Both the position numbers and the translations under genes were made by a program. 64,000 nt of DNA from Toxorhynchites rutilus septentrionalis (taxonomy: Eukaryota > Arthropoda > Insecta > Diptera > Culicidae), in NCBI RefSeq assembly GCF_029784135.1, contig NC_073746.1:38440878-38504877 (forward strand), written 5' to 3'. Numbering within the stretch: position 1 is the stretch's first letter; each line of letters begins with the position of its first letter. Shown here piece after piece: positions 34,731 to 45,895 of the stretch. The notes below the pieces were generated by a model. The model was not told where the DNA came from and did no database searches. It saw nothing but the letters and a program-made list of their open reading frames with translations.

Positions 34731-36028
34731 TTAGACATCAAGAGAGATAATCATTGCAAGGAGGGGCCATGTTTGCATCAATTGTTGCAAAATTGTCTTT
34801 AATACTGGAAGCATTGAGATGACAATGGTTCTGATGGAGTCGGAAACATTAAAACACTTGAAGATTTGATCCAAAAGGTCAGACAACTTTATAAATCCCG
34901 ATTGGGAAGTTGAACTGGACGGAAAAATAGGGACAGTTGGGGTTTTTGATGTCCCCTCGAGTGCTGGGTCGTTCGAAGATGAAATATTCCCACGGAAGCC
35001 AGGAGGAACCTGGTTTTGCTTGTCCGCTGCACTCGATTTTTTAGGCAAGCTAACAGAGGATATAACCGTGGGGACTTGTTCTTGAACTTTGGGAGTGGTC
35101 ACATTTTTGCGCCGGGGATTCCCTTTGAAAATAAACGGTGTGCCCCCGCTAGCTGTGTCCGCTTCCATTTCATCAACTGGCAACGTGGAAAAGGTATTGT
35201 GTGTTGAGATTGGTTGTTGTTGTTGTTGGGTCAGTGGTGAAGCGCCCTTCAAAATTTCCGCAAATGTGCGCTTCGAGCGTTCCTTTAAAGAGCGCTTCTG
35301 TTTCTCCCAGCGACTCTTGTAATTTTCACAAACTGAGAGCTCGTGTGGGGATCCCCCGCAATATGGACATTTATGCTCAGTCGCACTGCAGGATTTCCCC
35401 TCATGTTGCTCTCCGCAAGTGGCACAGCGCTCCTTGTTGGCACAATAATCCGAAGTGTGACCAACTGACTTGCATTTGTTGTCATGGGCTTTGGCGCGAA
35501 GAGTCGCACAGGTAGTCTCAATTTGTCCACCATAACGTAGTCAGGGAGGGCGGCACCAGCAAAGGTGACTCGAAACGAGTCGGACGGCGTAAATTTAGTT
35601 TGGCCCCATCATGGGAAAGTTTCCCGAGTTGGCGACAGTCCAAGATTTTCACTTCCATTGAGGGGAGCTTCTTGAACTTGCCTTTTCCTTCTGCTTTTAT
35701 TTGTTCGCTCGTCAGACCCGTTTCAGTTATCACCCCCTCAATTTCTACGTTATGGGTGGGTATAAATGTTCGATATTCGAAAGTGAAATGTTGATCAGCA
35801 ACAATCTCGTTTGCGTGTTTCCGGTCATTCACGACAACTCGCAATTTGTTCGGTCTAACCCTGCGAATTTCAGATACAGAAGTGTATCTGGCCAGATCTT
35901 TCATGATCTGAATCACGTTAAGGTTTTTTCCTTTCGGTTTTGGCCGGAGGAAAACAACCCACGGGCCAGTTCCAGGTGCATCTTCTGGATAAACTCTGAC
36001 ACGTGGAGCGGAGACAACAGAGGGGGAA

Positions 36029-36078
<50 letters not shown>

Positions 36079-36357
36079 TGAGGATGAGGACGAGGACGAG
36101 GATTGGGTTGGATCGGAAGCATCAGAAGGGGGAAGCGAAATTGATGATGGGAGAGGGGGAGTGGAAGTAACAGTGGGTTGAGAAGGGAGGCTTGCAATTT
36201 TCTTAGAGGGGGGCTTGGTAGGAATCCTTGGATGAGCGGATTCGTCCCCAGAAGAATTATCTTCCTTATGAGAGAATCGTTTATGTTTTTTCCCAGATCT
36301 TGTATGAGATTCATTATCGGAGATCTCCATCTCTGGAGATCCTCCACTATACTCCAT
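34731..36357 (-). pseudogene. I-clade ORF1 (gag-like) with zinc knuckles and polyserine tract
   Basis: The protein starts at 36357 (MEYSGGSPEMEISDNES) and has a run of about 30 serines encoded by the GACGAG hexamer array. An RRM-like segment (WVVFLRPKPKGKNLNVIQIM, RRVRPNKLRVVVND) follows. After a frameshift near 35520, the zinc-knuckle part reads CKSVGHTSDYC, CATCGEQHEGKSC and CPYCGGSPHELSVC, then SRWEKQKRSLKERSKRTFAE. It ends MIISLDV at 34731, with the ORF2 start overlapping the stop. ORF1 proteins of this clade bind element RNA and chaperone reverse transcription. One frameshift makes this copy defective. Confidence 0.82.
36031..36105. repeat. GACGAG hexanucleotide array (polyserine codons)
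   Basis: About 12 copies of GAGGAC/GACGAG with GATGAG interruptions, lying in frame in ORF1 on the minus strand and encoding serine. Because the unit is six bases, expansion keeps the frame, which explains why the tract is long in the protein. Confidence 0.9.
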
Positions 36358-36878
36358 TTTACAAAGATTTCTGTCTTATTTTTAATTTATTATTGATTTT
36401 AACAATAATCTCAAAAAAAAAATAGCAAAAAAAAATATGATAATAATTGATAATAATATTAAACAATGAACAAATGAATTGAATAATAATATTAATAATA
36501 AATATGTGTACCTTAATATAAAAGATGTTCCAATAATGCGCTCTACTGCCCTAATCAGGGAGAGACAGAGGCTACGCGCTACGGAGACAACACAATAGCG
36601 CAAGAATAGCTTACGAAGCCACGTGGTGATGAATCCCGTTTGCGACAGTCACGCGATGTCGATCCCGTTATGCCGAATCAGTTCAACAGCCGCAATCCGG
36701 CTCGCTGCAAGAGCGCTGGTTCCTTTGTTCCTTCGTTCCACTTAACAAAAGGTCAGGTCGAAAGCGGACAGCAATGACCTTCACTCGTACACGATTCACT
36801 CGTACCAATAGCACAATAGCAAAAGTGGCAACGCACAATACCGACACTGAACTTCACTCGTCAAGAGTTGGATAGCGA
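36358..36878 (-). promoter_or_regulatory. 5' UTR / presumed internal promoter of the I-clade element
   Basis: The 520-bp segment between the 5' target duplication and ORF1 is non-coding. Its distal part contains three copies of TTCACTCGT at 36780-36788, 36795-36803 and 36853-36861 (ACGAGTGAA in the element's direction), within about 100 bp of the 5' end. I-clade elements are known to carry internal promoters at their 5' ends, so these iterated motifs are candidates for promoter elements. No promoter activity can be shown from sequence. Confidence 0.4.
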
Positions 36879-37895
36879 ATGATTGGAAGACCTGTCAGCG
36901 CAGATACTGTCCGGAGAGCAGCATACAGAAACAATCTGAGAGGTCGTATTGGTCGTGAAAATTATTTCATCTCAAAGCTGAATATGAAAAAAACGACTAT
37001 AGTTTGTTAATGCATGTGTGAACAGACCTAAGGAGTTCTGGAACAAGATCTTCTATACGGATAAGTCGAAAACCAATCTCTTTGTATCGGATGGAAGACA
37101 GATGGTGTGGAGAAAACCAGTATCGGTGCTCCAGATTCAGCATTTGGTTCCCACAGTAAAACACGGCTGCAGTAGTCAGATGATGTACGGTACATTGGCG
37201 GCATCTGGATCTGGAACCATGGAGTTTATCGATTCGGTGATGGACAAAATGGCTTAATTGATCTTCCTGAAACGTAACCTGCAGTCTCCCGTTCTGAAAT
37301 TGGGTCTCCCTCGTGATTACTACTTTCAACAGACTAATGACCCGAAGCAAACTGACCTCATCGTGCGGGTATACATGCTCTATAATGTCCCAATCAACTC
37401 GAAACACCTCCGCGATCATCGGACTTCAACATTATTGATTATCTATGGTGGGAAATAAAGAACCATCTGAAGAATAAAAATCCAGAGGACAAAGCGGAAC
37501 TCAAAACGACGATTACGGAAATCTGGGAGCCACTTCCGTCGACAGTGTTCAGAAATCTCGACACGGCGTTTGCAGAATGTGCTGGACGCCAAAGGGGGAC
37601 CATACCAGATACTAGGGGATTGATTTTTGTTATCTGTTAACATTTTTTTTATTGTCTTTTTAAGAAAAACTTAAACTGTACACTCAATTTTGTCACGTCT
37701 TAAATAGAGATTTTTTGTTTGTATATTAAATATGAAGTACAATTTTAATTTTTTTTTCTTATCACTACATGAAAGTAAAATGGATCAATTTTACGATGAA
37801 TATGAATCGCATTTTATCATTTACTTTTTAACCCCGAAAAACTCAAAAATAAGTAATCCGCATATTGTGTATACTTAATTTTGCGGTAGACTGTA

Positions 37896-40212
37896 TATCA
37901 TTTCTACCGAAACAGTTAGTTGGAAAATATATATGTATAGTTGGAAAATTAAGAAATTCTAGCGTTTTGCAACGGACTATAATCTTGATAAGCCTCGACA
38001 CAAAAAAAAACCATGACCAACAGCTGCGATGCGATAAAAGAATTGATTTCTTACACCAATATTGAAAAATAAACTACAATGAACAGTGTACTACGTTCAG
38101 AAGCTGAACACCTTTCAAATACATGTGCTGCCAACTTCAACAAAATGTCAACAGTACGACATTCGGCACATAAATTCTCAAAATCATACTTGTATACCTT
38201 ATAAAATGCATAGCAAGATTTTCGTGTCCATTTTTTTTTGTCCAATATTTTGTTGAGCTTTAGTAAGAATCATGACGGAGACCTTGATATCCGATACGAA
38301 GATGGGTAGCAGAACGAACACAGCGAAGTAAATGCATAAGCACATCCTCCACCCAGTGTAACTTCCAATGGTGATTCCGGGAAGAATGATGAGAAAGAAT
38401 GAGGCACTTCCTGAGTCAACATGACGACCGGGATGTCTTTTGAAGATTCCCATCTGTTTTCCATAAAGGAAAACTCACATCCGCAAGAGCGCCTATCAGA
38501 TGTCATAGCGTGACAAGAAATGATTTAACGCTACAACTAGTGGTCTTATCCATCTTATCACTTCATACATTCCGCCGGCTATTAGGTGTCAGCGAGTGAT
38601 ATGCTAGCACACTTCGGGTGTGATCAAAAAGGGGGTGAAAAATAATGGAAACAATTTTTGGTTTGAGATATATCGATCCACATTCGATTCATATCGCAAC
38701 TTGACCCCAGTTAACTTATGACACACTTTTTCAAACAAACCAACTTGCGGAGTACACTTTACGTCAAACTCTTAATCGTATTCCCTCCTTTCGTAGGTGG
38801 AATATCGTATCTTGAACTAGTTTCCCCACGATGGAAGATAACATATCTCCGCTACCAGGAATAGGACGGATAGACGGAGATAATAAAACCGCGTCGTGTT
38901 CTTCAAAGTATCGCTCGAGCGATGTGAGTGAATAAAGGGGTTTCGAATGAAAGGGTTGAAACAGGACGAGATGGAGTGCGATTTGCGTATGTCTTTGCCA
39001 CTGCAGCTTCGACAACTCTTTTTCCCAACATTCACATGTGCGGCGCGGATGGCATCTTCCGAGGGTTTTCCTTCGTTGCAACTCGAGGACCAATCAATCT
39101 TATTCATTTCAATGGTTACCTTCTCGGCACTCAGCATCCACTCCTTTCATGGTGGAAAAATAAATCGGAAGATGAAAGGCGGTAACACCTATAGCTATGG
39201 TTTTACGAGTGGATATGCTTCAGCCGAATTCAAGTGAATGAGTTTCTTCTCTTATAGTACATAAAAGATACATTTATAATAGCTTGATACAATATACAAT
39301 TTCTATCGCCAATATAAAACATCAAAAACGGAAAAGAAATTGTAATCTGACATATATGGTTTTATTGATTTTTGTTGTTGCATTTCATGAAAGTGTTATC
39401 CTTGTCAAGTATAATTTGATCCGGAAATCAGAGAGTGTGAGAGAAGAGGCGCAACGTGTAAGCATCGCCCACACGGGAGAGATGTGTATTACAAGTGAGT
39501 GAATTGGAAGGGTTTTCTTTAATAATCGACCTGCCTCCAACACACCAACAAGCAATTTAAGCTAAATTTTCCATTCATCAAATCTTCCCTCCGCAAACAA
39601 GAAACCCTGATTGGTCGCAATCAATTTCATTTTCCAGTTCACAAGTTTTCCAGCTGTTCTCGCAATAATCGAAGCCAATCGACACAAATTAAGCGTAATT
39701 TTTTTTGTCGAACGCTTCCACATGTTAGCAATGAGGGAGCTATTCATGAGCAGCGACTTGTAGCCTTCTTCAACAGTAGCTTATTGCCCGAGTGATTCAT
39801 GTTAGTCCTAACTGTTGCAGGGCTCTGGCACTGTCGTATATGCATTCTGCTGACGGTCTCTTGCTATCCAATCCTATCCTGCTCTAATCCTGATTTAATA
39901 TACCGTCATTCCTGTTCCCAGCCGGTTCTGGTGGGTGCAGACTGTGTCTAAGCACTAATAATGATAGGGAATACTGTTACCATTTCAACGCTTTCCAACG
40001 CGATTCCGTTCTCCTTTACAGCATCCAGCATCCTTTACAGCGTCCCCGAGAAGTTACATGGATACGTGCAGATACTGTTATTGACGGATTTCGCGCCAAC
40101 TCGACCAGATGTTGGAATGGCTCTCTCAAAATTGAATGAAACTTCCTGGGCGTGAAGACCTTACCTAATTAAGCAGCTTGGCATACTTAGTATTCCGAAA
40201 ATTTATCTGTTA
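37896..40212. other. Gene-poor intergenic DNA
   Basis: I see no supportable feature. Several frames of 60-110 codons overlap on both strands around 38.2-39.2 kb. One (38199-38453, minus) encodes hydrophobic stretches (LIILPGITIGSYTGW, CLCIYFAVFVLLPIFV) but has no recognised family and no splice context. Confidence 0.4.
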
Positions 40213-41280
40213 GTCTAGATCAGGCGTTCTCAAACTGTTTTTTGCAAGAGATCCCTATTCCAGAATTAAGTCATACATTAGACCCCCATAGCCAAATTTA
40301 TTTTCTTCAGTTTTTTTTTTCTTACTAAATAATTATCAATTTGAAAACATTGCAGTTGGTTTAATTGATAAACTTGGCATTTTTTTTTCTCACGGCGTAA
40401 ATTTGCTGCATCCGCACCTCTCGCGCTAAAGGTCACGAGTTCAACTCACACTCCCCACATTCTTCCAAAAAATGGAAGTAATGTGACAAACCAGCCAAAA
40501 GTGTTTAAAGTCACTATAATACAGAAAAAAAAATTTCTCATCATATTCAACAAAATAAATAGAGATAAAATTTAGTAAATATCAAGTGTAATAAATAATT
40601 ATGAATATAAGTTACTCACAAACTTTAAAAACATTCAAATCGCAAACCAATCTATCCACAACTCCCAAAATATCAAAATACGGATCAATATTGGTTAGTT
40701 AAAGCCTTAAATCTCCGCATTCGTTGATTTTCAAATGGTTCCTTCGGTTTCGCGTTATTTGTTATTATAATGAAGCCTTCTTCGACAAAGTATGATGATG
40801 GAAAAACGCGAAAATATTTTTCAGCAATATCTCACATCGCAGAATACTGTTTTTCAATGTTTCGTTATAACTAGAACATATGACAACCTTGGTTGTACTC
40901 CTGCCTCATCTGTGCTGATGATAATAAACTTTTCTCTTGTATTATCATATTGGCTCATTCCATGGATGTGTGATAATACAGTACTATTATAAAACAGTAC
41001 TGATTCATTATCCATTCAGGAATTTGAACATTTTGAGATCTAAAAACATTTTAATGAAATCCTTGTGTAATGCGTCCAAGTGAGTGACATATGATAATAT
41101 AACATGGTCTTAAAGCTTTTGTGATAATTTTGACAAATGCGGAAACTGTGATAATTCTCTTCTGCTTAAATTTTGTTTTAAAATTTTTTTCAGAAGGGCC
41201 GATATTATTTATATTGTTTCAATCAAGTTAAATCGTCACCCTGCAGCTGAAACACAAATTCAAAAAAACTGAAAATTTTG

Positions 41281-42075
41281 CTATGCGAGAGACTCTTGGT
41301 GGTTAGCGAACTCCAACGGTAGAAGTAACCGAGTAAATATTTCGTCGATTTTCTCATATAGTTGAGAAAATAATCGAGTGTTCAAAGAACTGCTTCGAAG
41401 GTTTTTGAAAGCACTCATAATATATGAAGGGCTTAGAATGCAAGGGCTGTAGTGACTTGATCGATTTCTCTTCATCAACTTTTTCTTTAGTTAATAACTC
41501 AATTGCAAAAACGTTACAATTTAAGTTTGCTATAGAATCTGATAGGTGAGGCTCTGACCTATCTTCCACATTGTCAAGTACAGCTGGGAATGTATTTTCA
41601 GCTAAGCTATGACCAAAAAAGAGAGTCGATGTAGAGAAATCGATCAAATCACTTACACCCCTTTCATTCTAAGCCCCTCATATAGTAAAGACTGATGCGA
41701 TCTAGGGCTCAGATTTTTTGCTACTAAATACTGTCTGTGAATGACCAGTACCTTACGCAGTTGTAACTTTGAGTGACCTGTAAAACCACGATGACGACCA
41801 ACCATTGATGATGCACCATCAGTCTCAATGTTCTTCCATGGAATGGCTATTTCGGTAAAAAACCGATCGATTCTCCTCGGGTATCAGCCTTCATATATGT
41901 AGCAAAAATCATTTCTTGGCCCATATTTTCATCTTTAATATATCGAACATACCCTAACAACAGAGCCTTATCACTGGGTAATGCAGGCTCGTCCAGCTGG
42001 AGAGAAAATCTATTGGTCTATAATGAATTGAATAAAATTTTTCCCTCTTCGTGACCCATCTCAAGTTTCCTGAAA
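41281..42075 (-). pseudogene. ZBED5-like hAT transposase fragment
   Basis: On the minus strand: NRFSLQLDEPALPSDKALLL, then GYVRYIKDENMGQEMIFATY with MKADTRGE. After a frame change comes IPWKNIETDGASSMVGRHRG and then VLVIHRQYLVAKNLSPR. This is the catalytic core of the hAT group that includes the domesticated ZBED5/FAM200/GTF2IRD2-type proteins (first Asp in LQLDE, second in ETDGASSM, followed by the IHRQ block). The reading is broken by the MITE at 41420-41690 and resumes with SAFKNLRSSSLNTRLFSQLY to a stop near 41281. The N-terminal BED finger and the C-terminal dimerisation domain are not seen. Confidence 0.75.
41420..41690. mobile_element. MITE inserted in the hAT transposase
   Basis: GAAGGGCTTAGAATGCAAGG (about 41424 on) and the inverted right end ending at about 41685 (other strand GAGGGGCTTAGAATGAAAGG) form imperfect inverted repeats extending about 50 bp inwards to GATCGATTTCTC. 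The insertion splits the ZBED-like coding region between the IHRQYLVAKNLSPR and SAFKNLRS blocks. It is flanked by ATAT/TATA sequence, consistent with a TA-rich target. No coding capacity. The inner GATCGATTTCTCTTCATC sequence is also related to the foldback at 52298-52532. Confidence 0.7.
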
Positions 42076-42517
42076 TAGTTTTAAAAAAATTGTTTTGTTA
42101 CGCCATGCACATAAGTGATCAAGCATTTTGTAAATTCTTTTTAAATCACTTTATTCTAGTTCACTTCATTTAGCTATGTAAATACCTTGTAATCTCTTGA
42201 ATTAAATTAGAAGTACATTATCAATCAAGCTCCAACGTATTTTAGAACGCATATGAACTTACAACCTAAGGGCAAGCTTGTTATACAGTAAAATATCAGG
42301 TATATGTTTAAAATACAGAGAAATGTATGCCTGAAGGACTCGTACGCATAACACATTATCTTGTACGAACCTGTCTACGTTTTTTTGCTTGCCGTATTTT
42401 CCATCTTATACTTTTTGTACTTTTTTTATTTTCATCTTGTGCACACTCATCGTCTTGTTGAGTTTTTAAAATGTACAGCAATAATATTTTCTACTAAGAT
42501 ATTAGTCATTCTCAGGG

Positions 42518-42660
42518 TTGCCACATATACAGAATATTCTGTATTTCACAGATTTTTCGCCAAATTTCGGATACAGATTCTGTATATACAGAATTACAGA
42601 TTTTATGCAAAGATACAGATTTTCAAGGTATTTTTTCAGATTCAAATTTGAACGTTAAAA
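42518..42660. repeat. Possible hAT-type MITE end (CAGGGTTGCCAC) with ATACAGA repeats
   Basis: CAGGGTTGCCACATATACAG at 42518 has the form of a hAT-type tip and is followed by a dense cluster of ATACAGA(A/T) motifs in both orientations (42531-42630). I could not find the matching opposite end (GTGGCAACCCTG), so this may be a one-ended relic inside the larger hAT element. Confidence 0.35.
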
Positions 42661-43045
42661 TAATTACAGTTCATTTTCTCTGTCTACCTTCTCACTAATA
42701 AACTTTGTTTCTTTATCGTTGAGTCATGAAGATATGTACCTTGATTATTAAAAATGTTGAACCATATGAAATGTCACCTCACTTCTGCATTCCTGCTCAG
42801 GATGTTTTTGGGACACTTTTTGATCATTCCACATTCAGCAGCATGTGTTGAGTGAATATTCTCGCTTTACAATGCCAACAAAACAAAGTTCTGAAATCGG
42901 TTGGCTTCCACAATGATGGGCTCTATAATGAAAGCAAAAAACTATGTATCGGCTCAAGGAGCGTCAAGGATGAAATTTACGGAAAAATTTGAGAAAAACA
43001 AAATTCAACAAAACCATGTATAAACATCATACCATGTATAAACAT

Positions 43046-45540
43046 CAGAACAAATGGCTTCCGTTTTTCTCGATATCAAAGGGGCATTTGATTCAGTTTC
43101 CATGGAAATTCTCTCAGAGAAGCTTCATAATCGTGGACTTTCACCAATTCTTAACAATTTCCTGTACAATTTACTGTCAGAAAAGCACATGATTTTCTCT
43201 CATGGCAGCTCGAAATCTTCTCGATACAGTTTTATGGGCCTACCACAAGGCTCCTGCCTAAGCCCCCTCTTGTACAGTTTTTACGTCAATGATATGGATG
43301 ATTGTCTAACTAGAGACTGCACGCTGAGACAACTTGCAGACGATGGAGTTATTTCCATCACGGGTACTAATCCCGTCGTTCTGCAAAAGTCGTTGCAAGA
43401 TACCCTGAACAATCTGTTCAAGTGGGCCCTCAAGCTGGGTATCGAATTCTCTACGGAGAAAACTGAAATGGTCGTTTTTTCTAGGAAGCACGAACCCGCC
43501 CAATTCCAGCTTCACCTATCCGGCAAAACGATCCAACACTCTATGTTTTTCAAATACCTGGGTGTATATTTTGATTCAAAGTGTACCTGGGGGAGACACA
43601 TTGCGTATTTGAAACAGAAATGCTAGCAAAGAATCAATTTTCTCCAAACAATTACCGGAACACGGTGGGGCGCCCATCCAGGAGACCTCATTCAGTTGTA
43701 CAAAACAACGATATTATCAGTGTTAGAATATGGCAGTTTTTGCTTCCGATCAGCTGCCAGGATTCATATTCTCAAGCTGGAGAGGATACAATATCGTTGC
43801 TTGCGTATAGCCATGGGGTGTTTGCATTCGACACATACGATGAGTCTCGAAGTTTTGGCAGGAGTACCCCCGCTTACTCTTCGGTTCACAGAATTATCCT
43901 ACAGATTTCTCATCCGTTGCAAGATCATAAATCCATTGGTAATTGATAACTTCGAAAATCTACTCCAACTGACTCCTCAGTCAAGTTTTATGTCTTTATA
44001 CCATGAGTACCTTACCCACGACGTGCACCCTTCACCAGGCATCTCCAACCAAGTTTGCTTCCCATACTTTTGCAATTCCTCTGTCATTTTTGATCTGTCC
44101 ATGCGACAAAAAATCCATGGAATCCCAGATCATCTACGCTCAGATTCTATTCCGCCGATATTTTCGGCAGAATATGGGGGCATAGTTAGATCTGATAAAA
44201 TGTTCTTTACTGACGGTTCATTCATAAACGGGTCCACTGGCTTCGGCATCTTCAATGAAAATTCCAGTGCCTCTTTCAAACTCAAAGATCCTTGTTCCGT
44301 GTATGTCGCTGAACTGGGTGCGATATATTACGCATTAGAGATCATTGAAACATTGCCCATCGACCACTATTTTATTTTTTCAGACAGTCTCAGCTCATTA
44401 GAGGCAATCCGCTCAATGAAGGTTGATAAACGCTCATCTTATTTCCTAACAAGAATAAGACAACTATTGGGTGTTTTGGTCGAAAAATTATTCAAGATTA
44501 CCTTAGCATGGGTTCCCTCTCATTGCTCGATTCCGGGGAATGAGAAAGCGCACACTTTTTGAAAGGCAAATTGCTTATAATGAATTTTTCCACATTCCTC
44601 GTCAGGACACACTCGTTAGTTGGCAGCGCATGTGGAGTGGTGATGAGTTCGGTCGTTGGTTACACACGATTATCCCTAAGGTCTCGACGAGTGCATGGTT
44701 CAAGGGATTGAATGTAGGTCGTGATTTCATTCGCGTGATATCTCGGCTTATGTCCAATCACTACAACCTAAACGCGCATCTCTATCGCATTGGGCTCGCA
44801 GCAAACAATCTTTGTGATTGTGGCGATGGCTACCACGACATCGAGCATGTTGTCTGGTCGTGTATCCGGTTCCATGCTGCTCGCTCTCAGCTCTCTAGAG
44901 CACTGAGAGCACAAGGCAGACAATCGGATATCCCCGTCCGGGATATCTTAGGTAGCCGGGATCCTGATCTTCTGCTTCATCTATACCTGTTCCTCAGAAA
45001 CGCCGATGTCAACGTTTAATGATGTTTCCTTCGTTGTGTCCCTGTTTCATATCCCTCCTATCCGATCGATAAACTTTTACTTAGTCGCGGCAATACATAC
45101 ACACACTCTTTACAGATGCACGGGCCGAAGGTTGTGCAGTCCACTGATGATTCAACAAGAGCCAAAGGTTGTACCGCTCATGACAACTCTACACGAGCTG
45201 ATGATTGCGCCGGCTAGTGACCATTCTATCCTGGATTCCTCGAGTCGAGAAAGACGCACCACGCTGGGGTACAGACTAGGGGGGCGTTGCTGATTAATGG
45301 TCAACTGCATCCCAATAGGAAGTATCCCGTGTCGGTCACACGTACAGAGCATCGAAGACTGCGACATACCAATTATGAGAACACTTGTAATACTAACCTC
45401 GAGTCAACCGCGAGTAATCGGTTACATATTACTAACATAGTCTAAGCAAACATTGTCAAAATATTGAACTCCCGGCCCCGTTAGGCTGACGCCATATGAG
45501 CCTTAATAAAATATATATTTTGGTTAAAAAAAATAAAAAA
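43046..45540 (+). mobile_element. 5'-truncated I-clade non-LTR retrotransposon
   Basis: The insertion starts abruptly within RT motif A (about 43046) and ends in an A-rich tail (about 45522-45540) after a 3' UTR. The encoded protein and the 3' UTR are related to those of the 31497-36878 element, but clearly diverged, so this is a sister subfamily rather than a recent copy. The opposite orientation and different site show an independent insertion. Just upstream, ACCATGTATAAACATCA is duplicated in tandem (43014-43048). No clean target duplication was found, perhaps because of decay. Confidence 0.82.
43054..45019 (+). pseudogene. I-clade RT (partial) and RNase H, C-terminal part of ORF2
   Basis: The product starts at MASVFLDIKGAFDSVSMEIL (motif A; the DS aspartate kept here is Ser in the other copy). 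It continues through GLPQGSCLSPLLYSFYVND, LRQLADDGVISITG and a single in-frame TAG at 43624-43626. It then resumes in the same frame with a complete-looking RNase H (FFTDGSFING, AELGAIYYAL, IFSDSLSS). At GNEKA about 40 bases are deleted and the frame changes at 44540. The C-terminal zinc-finger-like block CDCGDGYHDIEHVVWSC follows and the stop is at 45017-45019. Only one stop and one deletion spoil about 650 codons. Confidence 0.86.
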
Positions 45541-45895
45541 TCATACAATTTATTATGAGAAAACTTTTTTTATGATTTATTTTGTTGGAGTCATATCACT
45601 TAAGCAAATAATAAATAAGAACAATAAATTCAAAATGAAAATAAACCTTTCTTTCCATTTTTCCGTTAGTTTTTTGATACAGATTTGTTCGCTAGAAATA
45701 CAGGGTAGTTCACGTAGCACAACTTATGGAGCATCTTAAATATTTCAAATAAGAACTTGTGTTATTTTATAGGGGTCAGTATTCAGACCCCGTCGACCCC
45801 CAAAATCAATTTTCGTTTCTGTCAACCCCTGAAAAATCGTAATTGACCCCAGGGGGTCGATATCGAAAAATTACCGAAGAAACCCTGGTCTAGAT

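Larger units (their letters stand above)
31497..36878 (-). mobile_element. I-clade non-LTR retrotransposon with intact 15-bp target duplication
   Basis: The insertion is bounded by ATGATTGGAAGACCT at 31482-31496 and 36879-36893, a perfect 15-bp direct repeat. It interrupts the Tc1-like transposase frame exactly at that sequence. The low-coordinate end is a T run (A tail on the minus strand), so the element reads right to left. It has a 5' UTR of about 520 bp, ORF1 with zinc knuckles, ORF2 with RT and RNase H, a 3' UTR and a tail. Length is 5382 bp. It reaches its 5' end but lacks the endonuclease region of ORF2 and has several frameshifts. Confidence 0.92.
31200..37640 (+). pseudogene. Tc1-like transposase, disrupted by insertion, stops and frameshifts
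   Basis: The ATG at 31200 is followed at 31209 by an in-frame TAG. Then comes the first helix-turn-helix (NTLQEIADILGRTHFAANKI) and ITNIPKLTTEVAGMIGRP up to the insertion at 31496. The second helix-turn-helix resumes at 36879 with MIGRPVSADTVRRAAYRNNL. After a frame change come FWNKIFYTDKSKTNLFVSDG (first Asp) and a stop at 37255. YYFQQTNDPKQT follows, where the second catalytic Asp is Thr. A further frameshift leads to DFNIIDYLWWEIKNHL (third acidic residue Asp, 34 residues after the second site) and a final stop at 37638-37640. This is a long-dead copy. Confidence 0.85.
31031..37895 (+). mobile_element. Tc1-like DNA transposon split by a retrotransposon
   Basis: The left end at 31031 (TA, then GCAAAATTGAGTGTACA by 31038-31054) has a 16-bp exact inverted match, TGTACACTCAATTTTG, at 37677-37692. 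A diverged second match, TGTGTATACTTAATTTTGCGG, lies at 37867-37887. The right boundary is therefore either about 37700 or about 37894; TA follows both. The transposase frame runs from 31200, is interrupted at 31496 by a 5.4-kb insertion, and resumes at 36894. Without the insertion the element would be about 1.3-1.5 kb, normal for Tc1-like elements. Confidence 0.75.
40221..45887 (-). mobile_element. hAT-superfamily (ZBED-like) transposon with perfect 8-bp target duplication, twice invaded
   Basis: GTCTAGAT occurs at 40213-40220 and 45888-45895, immediately outside CAGGCGTTCT on the left and ACCCTG on the right (other strand CAGGGTTTCT). An 8-bp duplication next to CAGG...CCTG tips is the hAT signature. 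The 5667-bp span holds a broken ZBED-like hAT transposase on the minus strand (41281-42075), a MITE (41420-41690) and a 5'-truncated I-clade element (about 43046-45540). Removing the two insertions leaves about 2.9 kb, a normal size for such an element. Confidence 0.82.

Noticed and set aside
35701..36347. Overlapping frames with RGRGRG and RPRPRP repeats
   Set aside because: Alternative-frame translations of the hexamer array that encodes polyserine in the I-clade ORF1.
38199..38506. Minus-strand frames with hydrophobic segments, possible membrane protein
   Set aside because: AT-rich DNA gives hydrophobic translations easily; there is no family match, start context or splice evidence.
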